Below, piece after piece: positions 1 through 9,313 of a stretch of DNA of 64,000 bases. The stretch's first letter is position 1; every line of letters starts with the position of its first letter. The notes under the pieces are model-generated. The model had not been told where the DNA came from and made no database searches. It saw only the letters and a list, made by a program, of their open reading frames with translations. The position numbers were made by a program, and so were the translations under genes. Location of the stretch: assembly GCF_014652635.1 (NCBI RefSeq), contig NZ_BMZE01000003.1:625268-689267 (forward strand). Direction: 5' to 3'. The stretch is from Devosia pacifica (GTDB lineage: Bacteria > Pseudomonadota > Alphaproteobacteria > Rhizobiales > Devosiaceae).

Positions 1-162
1 GACCGCGTTGGTCTCGCTCAGGCTTTGCCTGGTGTGACCGAGAAACGGATTGACCGCAACGAACGAGGAGAGAGGCCAAAGAGGCGCGATCCGCTGCACG
101 GCTTCATCAACCGCCTGCTGCAGGACGTGCCGGGAAATGGTGTGTGTCTTCGTCATGGTCAT
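1..162 (-). CDS. dabA: DabA N-terminus (inorganic carbon transporter subunit), cut by window edge
   Basis: Only the first 54 codons lie in the window. They contain RIAPLWPLSSFVAVNPFLG at about residues 24-42, the hallmark N-terminal segment of the DUF2309 (UPF0753/DabA) family. DabA is the peripheral zinc, carbonic-anhydrase-like subunit that works with the membrane subunit DabB to accumulate dissolved inorganic carbon. The chosen ATG (complement 162-160) overlaps the dabB stop as ATGA, which implies translational coupling; a second ATG lies two codons downstream. The family identification is firm from this motif plus the neighbour. Whether the complete gene is intact cannot be seen. Confidence 0.85.
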   Translation of the reverse strand, partial: MTMTKTHTISRHVLQQAVDEAVQRIAPLWPLSSFVAVNPFLGHTRQSLSETNAV

Positions 163-1739
163 TGGGCTTTCGTCGATGCGTGCGGGGTGGAGCCGAGCGA
201 CCAGTTGCCGACCAGCCGATCGAAAAGAGCGTTCGCGTAGAGCCCGTTCTGGAGATGAACACGCAGCCCGGTTGCTGCCGGGTGCGCGGACCAGTGCGGG
301 AACAGTGCTTGTGCAAACGAGACAAGGCCAAAGCTGAGCACGGTGAGCACCAGAAGAACCCACTCCAGAGCGCCAGGCGAAGGCGTATCGGGAAGCATCG
401 TGCCGGTGAGCCATTCCGCACCTTTGTGAAGCATGAAATAGCTCACTGACACGGCAAGCGCATAAAGGCTTGTGCGCAGGGTAAGGGCTCGCGGCGCCGC
501 ATCAGCCAGCCCTTGCGCGAGGAGATAGGCAACACCGAAAATGAGGATCGTCCCTAACGCGGCCGATTGAACGCTGGTGCTTGCGAACCCGAAGACCAGT
601 GCGATCACGCCGTAGATGATCAGCGCAAGCACGAAAGCGCGCGCAACAGCGCCAACGCTTGGCACAGCGATCGGGCCGGGCCGGCGGATCGCCGCCACCA
701 GATTGACGGTACTTCCGGAGGCGAGAAACGCGTGCGCCTTGTAGAGTGAATGTGCCACGATGTGCAGTAGGGCCAGAGGGAAGAGGGCCAGGCCGCATTG
801 CATGATCATGAAGCCCATCTGTGCAATCGTTGACCAGGCAAGGGAGGTCTTGACCGACGATTGGCTGAGCATGGCGAGGCTGGCAAAAAGCGCCGAAAAT
901 CCGCCGATCATGACCAAACCCGCAAGAATGCCTGGCGCGAGCAGCATCAGATCTGCAAAGCGTATGAGCAGGAAGCCCCCGGCATTGATCACGCCTGCAT
1001 GGAGCAGCGCCGAGACCGGCGTCGGTGTTTCCATCACCTCTGTCAGCCAGCCATGGGTCGGGAACTGTGCCGATTTGAGAATGGCCGCAATTGCCATCAG
1101 AGCAGCGGCGATACTCGCACCACCTGGCGCAATGCCTGACCGTGCGGCGTCATTGATGGCGGCAATATCGGCAGTGCCGTAGCCGACCGCCAGCGCAACA
1201 ACCGCACCGACCAGCGCAGCATCGCCGAGCCGCGCCGTCAGAAACTTTTTGCGCGCCGCGCGCCGTGCGCCGGGCCGGTCCCGATAGAACAGCAGGAGCT
1301 GATGAAGGGCGAGGCTGGTGCCGACCCATGCCACGACCAGGTGCACAAGATTGCCGGCCTGGACCAAGAGCACGACTGATGCGAGCGTTGCGCACATCCA
1401 GCCCAAGAACACCGGACGCCCCGGCTCGCCGGAGAGATAAGTGCCGGCGAAGCGCAAGACGATCCAACCGACAAACGAGACGAGGCCAAGCATTACCGCA
1501 CTCAGGACGTCAAGCCTCGAGGAGAACCCGAAGCCGGCAAGGCCGAGAACAGAACTGGTTCCCGGTCCTGCGGATGCCAGCAGGGCTGCGGCGACGCATG
1601 ACGCGGCGAAAGCGGCAAGACCGGCCGCTTCTGCCACCGCTCCGACCAAATGCTGCTGGCGAGAGCCGATTAGGCCGCAATAGAGAGCGGCGAGAGCGAA
1701 CAGCGCCGGCGCTAACAAGGGTAGGACATAGATACTCAC
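159..1739 (-). CDS. dabB: DabB, NADH-quinone oxidoreductase subunit 5-like membrane subunit
   Basis: About 526 residues of mostly hydrophobic sequence with many membrane helices, in the proton-conducting NuoL/MrpA antiporter family. The family signature region FPTHGWLTEVMETPTPVSALLHAG is visible near the middle. Being immediately upstream of and overlapping dabA, it is best read as DabB, the energy-coupling membrane half of the DabAB carbon-uptake system; an Mrp or Nuo subunit is unlikely because no other subunits are present. The frame stays open to a TTG at 1799, but the first hydrophobic helix starts right after the GTG at 1739-1737 (VSIYVLPLL), so that GTG is preferred. Transcription diverges from the LysR gene at 1845. 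Confidence 0.85.
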   Translation of the reverse strand: MSIYVLPLLAPALFALAALYCGLIGSRQQHLVGAVAEAAGLAAFAASCVAAALLASAGPGTSSVLGLAGFGFSSRLDVLSAVMLGLVSFVGWIVLRFAGTYLSGEPGRPVFLGWMCATLASVVLLVQAGNLVHLVVAWVGTSLALHQLLLFYRDRPGARRAARKKFLTARLGDAALVGAVVALAVGYGTADIAAINDAARSGIAPGGASIAAALMAIAAILKSAQFPTHGWLTEVMETPTPVSALLHAGVINAGGFLLIRFADLMLLAPGILAGLVMIGGFSALFASLAMLSQSSVKTSLAWSTIAQMGFMIMQCGLALFPLALLHIVAHSLYKAHAFLASGSTVNLVAAIRRPGPIAVPSVGAVARAFVLALIIYGVIALVFGFASTSVQSAALGTILIFGVAYLLAQGLADAAPRALTLRTSLYALAVSVSYFMLHKGAEWLTGTMLPDTPSPGALEWVLLVLTVLSFGLVSFAQALFPHWSAHPAATGLRVHLQNGLYANALFDRLVGNWSLGSTPHASTKAQ

Positions 1740-1844
1740 GATAGCGGCTTTCTTTGATATTGACGTCAAGCCAGGTTCTACGATCACCTTTGCCAGCAAT
1801 AAAATTCATTGTTTGATCGCTAACGTTCTCTATAATCGAACGAA
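1740..1844. promoter_or_regulatory. Divergent dabB / LysR promoter region
   Basis: This 105-base A+T-richer gap separates the two divergent genes. It contains a TATAAT hexamer at about 1831-1836 facing the LysR gene, and TTGATATTGACGTCAAG (about 1755-1771) with a TTGAC...GTCAA dyad that could be a LysR-type site. Location and composition support a shared control region. The operator assignment is inference. Confidence 0.45.
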
Positions 1845-2717
1845 ATGAGTGAGCTGAACTACAACCATCTGCGCTATTTCTGGGCCGTCGCGCACGAGGG
1901 AAACCTCACCCGCACCGCTTCGCGGCTGAACATCACGCAATCGGCTCTGTCGGTTCAGATCAAGAAACTCGAGGAACGCCTGGGACACGCGCTCTTCGAA
2001 CGGCGCGGCCGCCAGTTGCATCTGACCGAGGCCGGGCGGATCGCGCTCGACCACGCCGACCAGATTTTTGCGACCGGCGATGAAATGCTTGGCACGCTGC
2101 GCGACGCCAGCCGAACGCGAAATGTGCTTCGCGTGGGCGCCCTGGCCACTTTGTCGCGCAATTTCCAGATCGAGTTCCTTGGGCCTCTCTTGCGACGCGG
2201 CGATGTGGAGATCGTTCTGCGCTCCGGCGGTGCAGCAGAGCTATTGACGTCGCTTCAGGATCTCAGCCTCGACGTTGTGCTGATGAACCAGGCACCACAA
2301 TCAGATTCGATGATTGCCTATGTGGCTCACCGCCTGGCTGAACAGCAGGTGAGCCTCTTCGGTACCCCTGCCCGCCTCGGCAATTCAAACAACAGCGACG
2401 CCGCCGTGTTGCTTACCGAGCACCCGGTCATCCTGCCTGTGCCGTATAGCGGAATCCGGATCGGCTTCGATGCCTATGTGGGCCGGCTTGGCATACGACC
2501 GCAGATCGCGGCGGAAGTCGACGACATGGCGCTGATGCGTTTGCTGGCGCGCGAAGATCTGGGGCTTGCGGTATTACCTCCGATTGTCGTCAAGGACGAG
2601 TTGGCGGCGGGCGTCCTCATCAATGCATCAGATCTGCCCGCCATCACGGAAACATTTTACGCAGTGACGCTGAAGCGCCGCTTTCCGAACCCGCTCCTGC
2701 GAACGCTGTTGGAGTAG
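1845..2717 (+). CDS. LysR-family regulator, NhaR/CbbR-like, of the dab locus
   Basis: A 290-residue LysR-type regulator. Residues 4-62 form the winged helix-turn-helix (NYNHLRYFWAVAHEGNLTRTA), followed by a periplasmic-binding-protein-like effector domain. The N-terminal 'LNYNHLRYFW' form is typical of the NhaR-like branch. Divergence from dabB across 105 bases makes it the likely regulator of dabBA, matching the frequent pairing of LysR genes with inorganic-carbon uptake operons. The effector is unknown. Length and start (ATG just after ACGAA) fit the family. Confidence 0.85.
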   Translation: MSELNYNHLRYFWAVAHEGNLTRTASRLNITQSALSVQIKKLEERLGHALFERRGRQLHLTEAGRIALDHADQIFATGDEMLGTLRDASRTRNVLRVGALATLSRNFQIEFLGPLLRRGDVEIVLRSGGAAELLTSLQDLSLDVVLMNQAPQSDSMIAYVAHRLAEQQVSLFGTPARLGNSNNSDAAVLLTEHPVILPVPYSGIRIGFDAYVGRLGIRPQIAAEVDDMALMRLLAREDLGLAVLPPIVVKDELAAGVLINASDLPAITETFYAVTLKRRFPNPLLRTLLE

Positions 2718-2845
2718 ACCTCGATCAGACAATTGGCCGTTTGGAGGTGGTTCATTTGACCAGTTGCGGTCTAAGCTGCCGCCTGAAGGGCTGGCGTGAT
2801 GTTCTACCGGGTTCCAGCCACTGAGAGTCTTTGCAGGGGAAGTCT

Positions 2846-3709
2846 GTGATCAAGCCGCAAGTGAACGTGAGGCATCATCAGCTGCCAGCCTCAGCGGGAT
2901 TTGCGCTCGCCTACACGGAATATTGCGCCAGCGAAGGGTCTGCTCAGGCGAGTGTTTTTCTGGTGCATGGCCTCGCCTCCTGCGGTCTACAGTTTTCGGG
3001 TGACGCCGAATATCTCGCCGCACGCGGGTATCGCGTGCTTGTGCCGGACCTGCGAGGCCATGGTGCCTCGGAGGTCCCTGATGCGGTGACGCTGCCGCAA
3101 TTCGAAATTGGCACCATGGCGCAGGACCTCATCGATATTCTGGATCATGCTCATGCGCAAAAAGTGCACTGGGTAGGCAATTCTCTCGGCGGCATTCTGG
3201 CACTGCATCTCCTCGGCACGCAGCATCGCCAGCGGCTTTCCAGCTTAGCGCTCTTCGGCACGTGTTTTTCCATGAGCCTCGCCAAACCAGCCGGCCATTT
3301 GTTTCGTGCCGCATTTCTGCCTGGACAGGCGATAACGGCCTGGATCACCGCGCGCCTGACAACAAAGAGCGCTGAGGGCCGCAAGGCGATCGAAAACGCT
3401 ATGAGCCGGTTCAACGTCGCTGCCGGCGCCGCCATCGTTGCCAATGTGCGATCCTATGATTTTGTCGCAAACGCCCTCGCCTTTGAGCAGCCGATCCTGA
3501 TCCTTCGCGGTGGCAAGGATCATGCGGTCAATCTTCGGTTGCGCCATGACATCGGGCGCTTCGATAGCCACGAAAACGTTCAATGCATCGATTTTCCGCT
3601 TGGCGGGCACTGCCTCAATCTCGACATGCCGGATGCGTTTCGGACTGCGCTGAAAGATCACTTGGAGCGGCCGAACCTTCAGCTTCAGAGGCTGGACACC
3701 TACCCGTAG
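2846..3709 (+). CDS. Alpha/beta-hydrolase fold protein
   Basis: About 287 residues with a standard alpha/beta hydrolase layout. There is an oxyanion-hole HG motif (VFLVHGLASCG, about residues 36-46), VLVPDLRGHG after it, a nucleophile elbow GNSLGG with the catalytic serine near residue 113, a likely acid in LRGGKDHAV, and the catalytic histidine in GGHCLNLD near the C-terminus. No signal peptide is apparent, so it is probably cytosolic. The substrate cannot be told; esterase, lactonase or C-C hydrolase are all possible. The frame extends to a TTG at 2831, but the GTG at 2846 has AGGGGA five to six bases upstream and is preferred. It stands alone between the LysR gene and the glycosidase pseudogene. 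Confidence 0.75.
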   Translation: MIKPQVNVRHHQLPASAGFALAYTEYCASEGSAQASVFLVHGLASCGLQFSGDAEYLAARGYRVLVPDLRGHGASEVPDAVTLPQFEIGTMAQDLIDILDHAHAQKVHWVGNSLGGILALHLLGTQHRQRLSSLALFGTCFSMSLAKPAGHLFRAAFLPGQAITAWITARLTTKSAEGRKAIENAMSRFNVAAGAAIVANVRSYDFVANALAFEQPILILRGGKDHAVNLRLRHDIGRFDSHENVQCIDFPLGGHCLNLDMPDAFRTALKDHLERPNLQLQRLDTYP

Positions 3710-3972
3710 TGCGCTCTCCCTGGTGCGCACTTCCCCGGGGGTCACGGGAGGAGCCGTGTCGACCAAGGCGTCCGAGTTGGCCATCTCAGATATGTGCGGC
3801 GATTTGCCGTTCGTGGCATCTTCACGCGCCACGCGTCGTAGGCTGTTTCTCCTGAAGCAACGTTCACGCTTGCGGGCTGGCTGCTGGCGCGGTCAAATGC
3901 CTTCAAAGGGTGATCTGAAAATCACGCCATCGCTCGCCTGGTTCAATAACCCGAAACGCTGTTGGTACATCC

Positions 3973-5873
3973 ATGAACTCGTCTTTTGACGCCGATGGCG
4001 TTGAGAATGGCCACGTCAATCGGTCCCCGCTAACTCCAACTCCCCTCATTCCGATCGGCATGGGGAGAGTTCGCGCGACAGGCTGGCTCGAGGGGCAGTT
4101 GCGTCGGCAGGCGGAAGGGCTGACCGGCCATGCCGAGGCTGTGCTGCCGGAGATCGGCCCTGACAATGGATGGCGAGGCGGAGACGGCGAAAACTGGGAG
4201 AAAGGTCCTTACTACCTGCGCGGTCTCGTCAGCCTCGCCTTCGTCCTCGATGATCCTGAACTCAAGGCACGGGCCCGGCAGTGGATCGATGCGATCCTCG
4301 TTGCGCAACGCGAGGACGGTCAGATCGGGCCGGACTCAAATCCCGACTGGTGGCCGCGCATGGTCATTTGCTGGACGATGCGCGATTATTTCGAAGCCTC
4401 GGGCGATCCGCGCATCATTCCTGCCCTGATGCGGTACGCGCGCTATCTTGCGGCCAATATCGAGGCGCACCCTTGTTCGAATGGGCACGCGCCAGGGTGG
4501 CGGACCAGATAGAGATTCTGCATTGGCTCTACAATCTGACGGACGAACAGTTCCTGCTCGATCTCGAGGACACGCTTGTCAGTCAGGCCAACGACTGGCC
4601 ACGGTTCTTTTCGAGCCTTGATCCGGACGAAACCGATTTCAGGCCGACGCACGCGGTCAATGTTTCGCAGGCGATGAAATATCATCCGGTGCGTTTCCAG
4701 CGCACAGGGCAGGAGGCAGACCGCGTTGGGGCCCTCAACGCAATTCAGCTTTTGCGCGAGAAGCATGGGCTCGCCCTGGGCATGTGGAGCGGAACCGAAA
4801 CCCTGGCCGACCAGTCGGATACCCAAGGGGTTGAACTGTGTTCAATCGTTGAACAATTGCTCAGCAACGCTTCGATTCTCAAGGTTTCGGCAGATGCCGC
4901 GCTCGGTGACGAGCAGGAGCGCATAGCCTTCAGCCTCCTCAGTGCGAGCATGACTGCGGACCTGCATCAGCATCAATATTATACGCTACCCAACGCCATC
5001 AGCGCCGGTCAAAACCGTGTTGGGGATCTGCAGTTTGCCGACGACCATGGCGATGATCTGCTGGTCAGCCCGCATGCCGGTTTTCACTGCTGCTGCTACA
5101 ACCTGCACATGGGCTGGCCGAAATATGTCCAGTATTGCTGGATGCTGACGGCCGACGGTGGCCTGGCGGCCGTTGCGCACGGTCCCAGCACGGTTAGCTT
5201 CAGCGCCGGCGAAGCATCGTTCACGATCACCGCACTGACCGAATATCCGTTCGAGGACGACATTCGATATCGCTTCGAATCCGACCAGCCGGCCGAGTTT
5301 CCGTTCCTTGTTCGCGTACCCGCATGGTGTTCCCGCCCGCGGGTGTCCGTGAATGGCGTGCCCGTCGCCGTTGATGGCCCGGGGTTCTTGCGCATCGAAC
5401 GGTTGTGGTCGCATGGCGACGAAGTCGTCGCGAATTTCGAATGTGAGCCAGCACTCAAAAAGAATGCTTCGGGATCTGTCACCGTCTGGCGCGGCCCCCT
5501 GGCGTTCTCCTTAAGGATCGAACAGAACAGGCGGATCGTCACGCCGCAGCCGCCCGGCTTCGAGGAGTTCGGCCTGGACGCTGGCTCGCCATGGAATTAC
5601 GCGATCGTCACGGGCAAGTCTGTCGCAGATCTCTCGCTCGAGCGCCGCGAGATGCCGGCGAACCCATGGAGGCCCGAAACGACACCGCTTGTAATCAGGG
5701 CGAAAGGGCAGCGGCTGGAGGGATGGCGCATGGCAGAAGGCCATGTGCGGATGGAAACCCCCGCGCCATCAAAATTCAAAGACGAACGAAGCGACCTTGA
5801 GGACTTGCTTCTCGTGCCATGCGGAACCCAGACGCTGCGCCTTACCGCGTTTCCCGTGCTTGAAGCTGAGTAG
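3973..5873 (+). pseudogene. GH127/DUF1680-family glycoside hydrolase, frameshifted
   Basis: Two overlapping frames together make one DUF1680 protein (beta-L-arabinofuranosidase superfamily). The first runs from the ATG at 3973 (NGWRGGDGENWEKGPYYLRG, then QREDGQIGPDSNPDWWPRMV). The second carries VADQIEILHWLYNLTDEQF and a cysteine cluster FHCCCYNLHMGWPKYVQ, in the position of the zinc-binding cysteines of GH127, followed by beta-sandwich sequence to 5873. The break is at 4468-4473 (CACCCTTG), where one missing base switches frame: IEAHP continues as LFEWARARVADQ only in the other frame. It is either a recent mutation or a sequencing error in a C run. With the downstream GH2/ABC locus it suggests use of plant glycans. 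Confidence 0.75.
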
Positions 5874-5892
5874 GCTGCAGTTGAGTCCGCGT

Positions 5893-6063
5893 TCAGTGCG
5901 GTTCTATCGCAGTTGCGTAGATGCCGAGGACCCGGTCCCGCAGCAGCAGCGCTCTGGGCTTGGGTGCGACGTGGCCCGCAACGACCTGCGGCCAAAGTTT
6001 CGGGAGGTATTGCGAGATCAGCGTTGCCGGGATGTCGTGATCTGCCAGCAGTTGTACCCGTGA
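5893..6063 (-). pseudogene. Relic of the 3' end of a GatZ/KbaZ (PF08013) gene
   Basis: The minus strand encodes DIPATLISQYLPKLWPQVV and AGHVAPKPRALLL...RVLGIYATAI. These match almost residue for residue the C-terminus of the intact GatZ/KbaZ-family protein at 15688-16950 (DIPETLISQYLPELWPEVV, AGHVAPQPRALLL). The DNA is also clearly alignable, with the relic about two codons shorter near 'RALLL'. No upstream part of the gene remains. It lies directly downstream of the permease gene, in the same orientation as that operon, suggesting that the first sugar locus once ended with its own PF08013 gene. Confidence 0.8.
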
Positions 6064-6129
6064 CTGATCGCCATCCCGACGGCCAGCCTCGACTGAAGAG
6101 ATCGAGGCTGGCCGCACGGGAGGAGGGCA

Positions 6130-7014
6130 TCATCCCTTGACGCCGGCCGAGAGCATGACTGCCTGGGTGACGCGGCGCTGGAAGATAAGGAACAGCAACG
6201 CTACGGGCAGGCCCGCCATGACCGCCGAGGCCATCAGCTTGGCGTAGACGATACCGTAGGCGTCCTTGACCTGGGTAATACCGACGGGAACGGTCATCGT
6301 CGCCTCGCCCGTCGCGGCAAGGAATGGCCACAAAAAGCTGTTCCAGGCGCCGATAAAGGTGATGATCGACAACGCCGCCGTGACACCCCAATTCATGGGC
6401 ATGTAAATGCGGAACAAGGTCCTGAAATGGCCGGCGGAATCCATCTGCGCAGCCTCGCGGAACTCACGCGGCACGTTGTCGAAGAATTGCTTGTAGACGA
6501 TGATCGTCACCGGCACGATCAACTGCGGCAGGATGATGCCGGCCCAGGTGTTGAGCAGCCGGAACTGCGCCATCAACACGAAGTGGTTGATAATCAGCGC
6601 CTGCATCGGAACCATGAAGCAGGCCAGGATCAGCACATAGATCAACCGGCGACCGGGGAAGTCGAGCTGGCTGAGAGCATAGGCGCAGCCCGCCGAACTG
6701 ATAATAACGCCCGCGGTGATCACCACCGAGGTCACCAGCGAGTTAATATACCACTGGCCGATATTGGTGTTGTTCCAGATGTGCTCATATGCCTCGGTGT
6801 TGAAGCTCTCCGGCCATAGCGAAATGCCGCTGGCGATGACAGCTGTTTCCGACTTGAACGAGGTTACCACTGCCCAATAGAGCGGGAACACCGCCATCAG
6901 CGCGAAGCCGAAGGTGATGATGGTGAGGATCATGCCCCCCCAATCGACCAGGCGGTCGCCACGCAGACGCTCGGCATGGGCGCGCGCTGCGCCTGAAAGG
7001 GTTTCGGCGCTCAT
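6130..7014 (-). CDS. Sugar ABC transporter permease (MalG type)
   Basis: A 294-residue inner-membrane permease with six predicted helices and the cytoplasmic EAA loop visible as REFREAAQMDSAGHFRTLFRIYMP (about residues 190-213). The C-terminal location of this loop and the N-terminal FPLYWAVVTSFK segment are typical of the MalG subfamily of carbohydrate uptake transporters (CUT1). It pairs with the permease at 7011-7892, whose stop overlaps its start by four bases (ATGA). It is the last intact gene of the GH2-ABC operon; a gatZ relic follows. The substrate is not readable from sequence. Confidence 0.9.
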   Translation of the reverse strand: MSAETLSGAARAHAERLRGDRLVDWGGMILTIITFGFALMAVFPLYWAVVTSFKSETAVIASGISLWPESFNTEAYEHIWNNTNIGQWYINSLVTSVVITAGVIISSAGCAYALSQLDFPGRRLIYVLILACFMVPMQALIINHFVLMAQFRLLNTWAGIILPQLIVPVTIIVYKQFFDNVPREFREAAQMDSAGHFRTLFRIYMPMNWGVTAALSIITFIGAWNSFLWPFLAATGEATMTVPVGITQVKDAYGIVYAKLMASAVMAGLPVALLFLIFQRRVTQAVMLSAGVKG

Positions 7015-7892
7015 TTTTGCCCCCTGGCGCGTAGCGCCTGAAACTGCAGGACCGACAGAATGATGATGATGGCGAACAGGATGGTGGCAGCGGCGGCGCC
7101 CTCACCGCCCTTGTTCTGCTGAAAGGCTAGCTTGTAGATATACTGGACCATGACGATGGTGGGGTCCTGCCGTCCGCCAATCGAGAACAGATAGATCTGA
7201 TCGAAGATCTTGAGCTGGGCGATGAGCTGAATGGTGAGAACCAGCGCCGTCACTGGCCAGACCAATGGCCAGGTGATCCGCCGGAACTGGCGCCAGCGCC
7301 CTGCACTGTCGAGAGACGCCGCTTCATAGATTTCGGGTGAAATGTTGCGCAGCCCGGCAATGAACAACAGCACGTTGAACCCGAGCGTCCACCAGATGGT
7401 GACGGCCGCGACAGTCGGCATGAAGAACGGAATGGTGCGAGTGAGCGACATCGGTTCGCCGCCATTGAAGGGACGCACCACGTATTGAATGAGCCCGTAC
7501 TGCACATCGATGATCCAGTTCCAGATCAGATAGACGACGGAGACCGGGAGAATGTAGGGCAGGAAGAAGCAGGCCATTACGAAGCCCTGCTGCCAGCCCT
7601 TAAGACGGTTCACGGCCATGGCGATGGCAAGCGAGATCAGCGTATTGGGAACGACAGTCAGAACAACGAAGTAAACGGTGTTCCATGCCGCGTTGCGGAA
7701 CAGGCGGTGGTTGAGAATGTCGATATAGTTCTCGAACCCGACCCACTCCCCCGGTCCGATCAGCGGCGCATCGGTGAAACTCAGCGCAATCATCTGAATG
7801 GTCGGCCAGACGAACAATAGGCCGTAGATGACGATGAACGGGCCCACCAGCACCAGGGCGGCGAGGTATTCCGAGCGCTTGTCGCGGATCAT
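7011..7892 (-). CDS. Sugar ABC transporter permease (MalF type)
   Basis: A 293-residue CUT1 permease. It has an N-terminal helix (FIVIYGLLFVWPTIQMIALSF) followed by the usual MalF-like periplasmic FENY motif (GFENYIDIL), and an EAA loop EIYEAASLDSAGRWRQFRRITWP around residues 190-213. It is translationally coupled to the MalG-type partner through a four-base overlap. It starts 57 bases after the binding-protein stop, and together the three genes form a standard uptake system with the ATPase at 9314. The expected location is the inner membrane. Confidence 0.9.
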   Translation of the reverse strand: MIRDKRSEYLAALVLVGPFIVIYGLLFVWPTIQMIALSFTDAPLIGPGEWVGFENYIDILNHRLFRNAAWNTVYFVVLTVVPNTLISLAIAMAVNRLKGWQQGFVMACFFLPYILPVSVVYLIWNWIIDVQYGLIQYVVRPFNGGEPMSLTRTIPFFMPTVAAVTIWWTLGFNVLLFIAGLRNISPEIYEAASLDSAGRWRQFRRITWPLVWPVTALVLTIQLIAQLKIFDQIYLFSIGGRQDPTIVMVQYIYKLAFQQNKGGEGAAAATILFAIIIILSVLQFQALRARGQK

Positions 7893-7949
7893 GCGAGTCC
7901 TCCCACTTCGGTTCGGCTGGCGCCCAAAGGCGCCAGCCGGTCTTCAGCC

Positions 7950-9227
7950 TTAAAGCTGGCTGTTGAGGTCGTCGCGCATCTCTGCGGCGGCGTCGGCCGG
8001 GTCCAGCTCGCCGGTGGTCGCTGGATTGATGAAGTTGCCCCATGCATCGCCAAGTGGCGCGGCAGGACCAGCCAGAACCGTGCGCGGATCGAACACGGCG
8101 GTATCGGCAAAGCCTGCGTAATCCGACTGCGGCTTAAGGGCGTTGAACTCATCGCCTTCGCGGACGGCCTTAAGGGCAGGGATATGGCCGGCACCTGCCC
8201 AATCGAGTGAATGCCGGTCCATCCAGCCGATGACTTCCATTACCGCTTCACGCTTTTCAGCATCCATGCCCTGGCCGGCATTGGCGGGAATGACGAAGGC
8301 ATGCGAGTCGGACCATGCGGCCTTCTGATCGAACAGGACAGGCAGTTCCACGGCGCCCCAATCGAACATCTCACCCTTGGCGGCGAGATCGGTGAAGGTC
8401 GGCACTTCCCAGTTGCCCATGATGAAGAACGCGGCCTGTCCGGACGTAAACAGCGCCAGCGATGCGGGAGACTCGATCTGGGACGGCGTCCAGCCATTGT
8501 CGACCCAGCGCTTCATCGTCTCGGTGGCGGTGGCGAGCTTTTCGACATCTTCGTCCGTCGGGAAGAACCCGCCGGCTTCGGCATCAAACATGGTGCCGCC
8601 CTGCTGGCCGAAGAATGAATAGACGGCACGATAGCGGTCACCCGTAGGCATCGACAGGCCGTACTGGCCGTCCTCGGTGGTGAACTCGTCGAGCGCTGCC
8701 TCGAAATTGTCCATGCCGTCGAGCCCGGTCGGCAGACCGTTCTCATCGAGCATGCCGGCTTCGTCGAGCATCTCTTTGTTGTAGTAAAGGATCAGCCCGT
8801 GCTGATCGAACGGTACGGCGTAGCGTGTGCCGTCCACCTTGGCAGCCTCGACAGCCGCGTTGGTGAAGTCGGAATCCGAAAGCCCGGCAGCTTCCATATC
8901 TTCGTCGGTGATCTCGCTCAGCGTGCCACTATCGACAGCCAGCGGAATGCGGCTGAGGTGGTAGGTCGCGATATCCGGGCCTTCGCCGATCGCCGACGAC
9001 GTCTGCAGCTTGGTATAGAACGGCGTGCCCCACTCAAGCGTCGTTCCGTCGATCTGAATGTCGCCCTGGTGTTCTTCGTTGAAGGCATCGATCAGCGCTT
9101 TCATGCGCACACCGTCGCCGCCAGCGAGAAAATCCCACCAGACCACGGTTTGTTGTGCCTGTGCGGCGCTCGTCATGGCCAGCGCGGCCACAGAGATCAG
9201 CCCCAGGCGTTTCAGTGACATCCTCAT
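7950..9227 (-). CDS. Extracellular sugar-binding protein of ABC transporter
   Basis: A 425-residue family-1 solute-binding protein. A Sec signal peptide is clear (RLGLISVAALAMTSAAQA, cleavage after about residue 24). The mature protein begins QTVVWWDFLAGGDGVRMKAL, and the typical QHGLILYYNKEMLDEAG segment follows. The periplasmic protein captures the sugar for the permeases encoded immediately downstream. AGGGAGGAACGAC precedes the chosen ATG (9227); an ATG two codons later is possible. The mature protein is strongly acidic, as in many marine or moderately halophilic alphaproteobacteria. The ligand is probably an oligosaccharide, given the GH2 partner, but this is inference. Confidence 0.9.
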   Translation of the reverse strand: MRMSLKRLGLISVAALAMTSAAQAQQTVVWWDFLAGGDGVRMKALIDAFNEEHQGDIQIDGTTLEWGTPFYTKLQTSSAIGEGPDIATYHLSRIPLAVDSGTLSEITDEDMEAAGLSDSDFTNAAVEAAKVDGTRYAVPFDQHGLILYYNKEMLDEAGMLDENGLPTGLDGMDNFEAALDEFTTEDGQYGLSMPTGDRYRAVYSFFGQQGGTMFDAEAGGFFPTDEDVEKLATATETMKRWVDNGWTPSQIESPASLALFTSGQAAFFIMGNWEVPTFTDLAAKGEMFDWGAVELPVLFDQKAAWSDSHAFVIPANAGQGMDAEKREAVMEVIGWMDRHSLDWAGAGHIPALKAVREGDEFNALKPQSDYAGFADTAVFDPRTVLAGPAAPLGDAWGNFINPATTGELDPADAAAEMRDDLNSQL

Positions 9228-9313
9228 GTCGTTCCTCCCTAAATGCCCAATGCGGGTTGTTGACGACCGGGTGGTGCATTGAGCGTATGGCCACCCGGAC
9301 GAAAGCGGTGTCC

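Noticed and set aside
3723-3989. An 88-codon frame between the hydrolase and the GH127 gene
   Set aside because: No start context and irregular composition; overlaps the glycosidase start.
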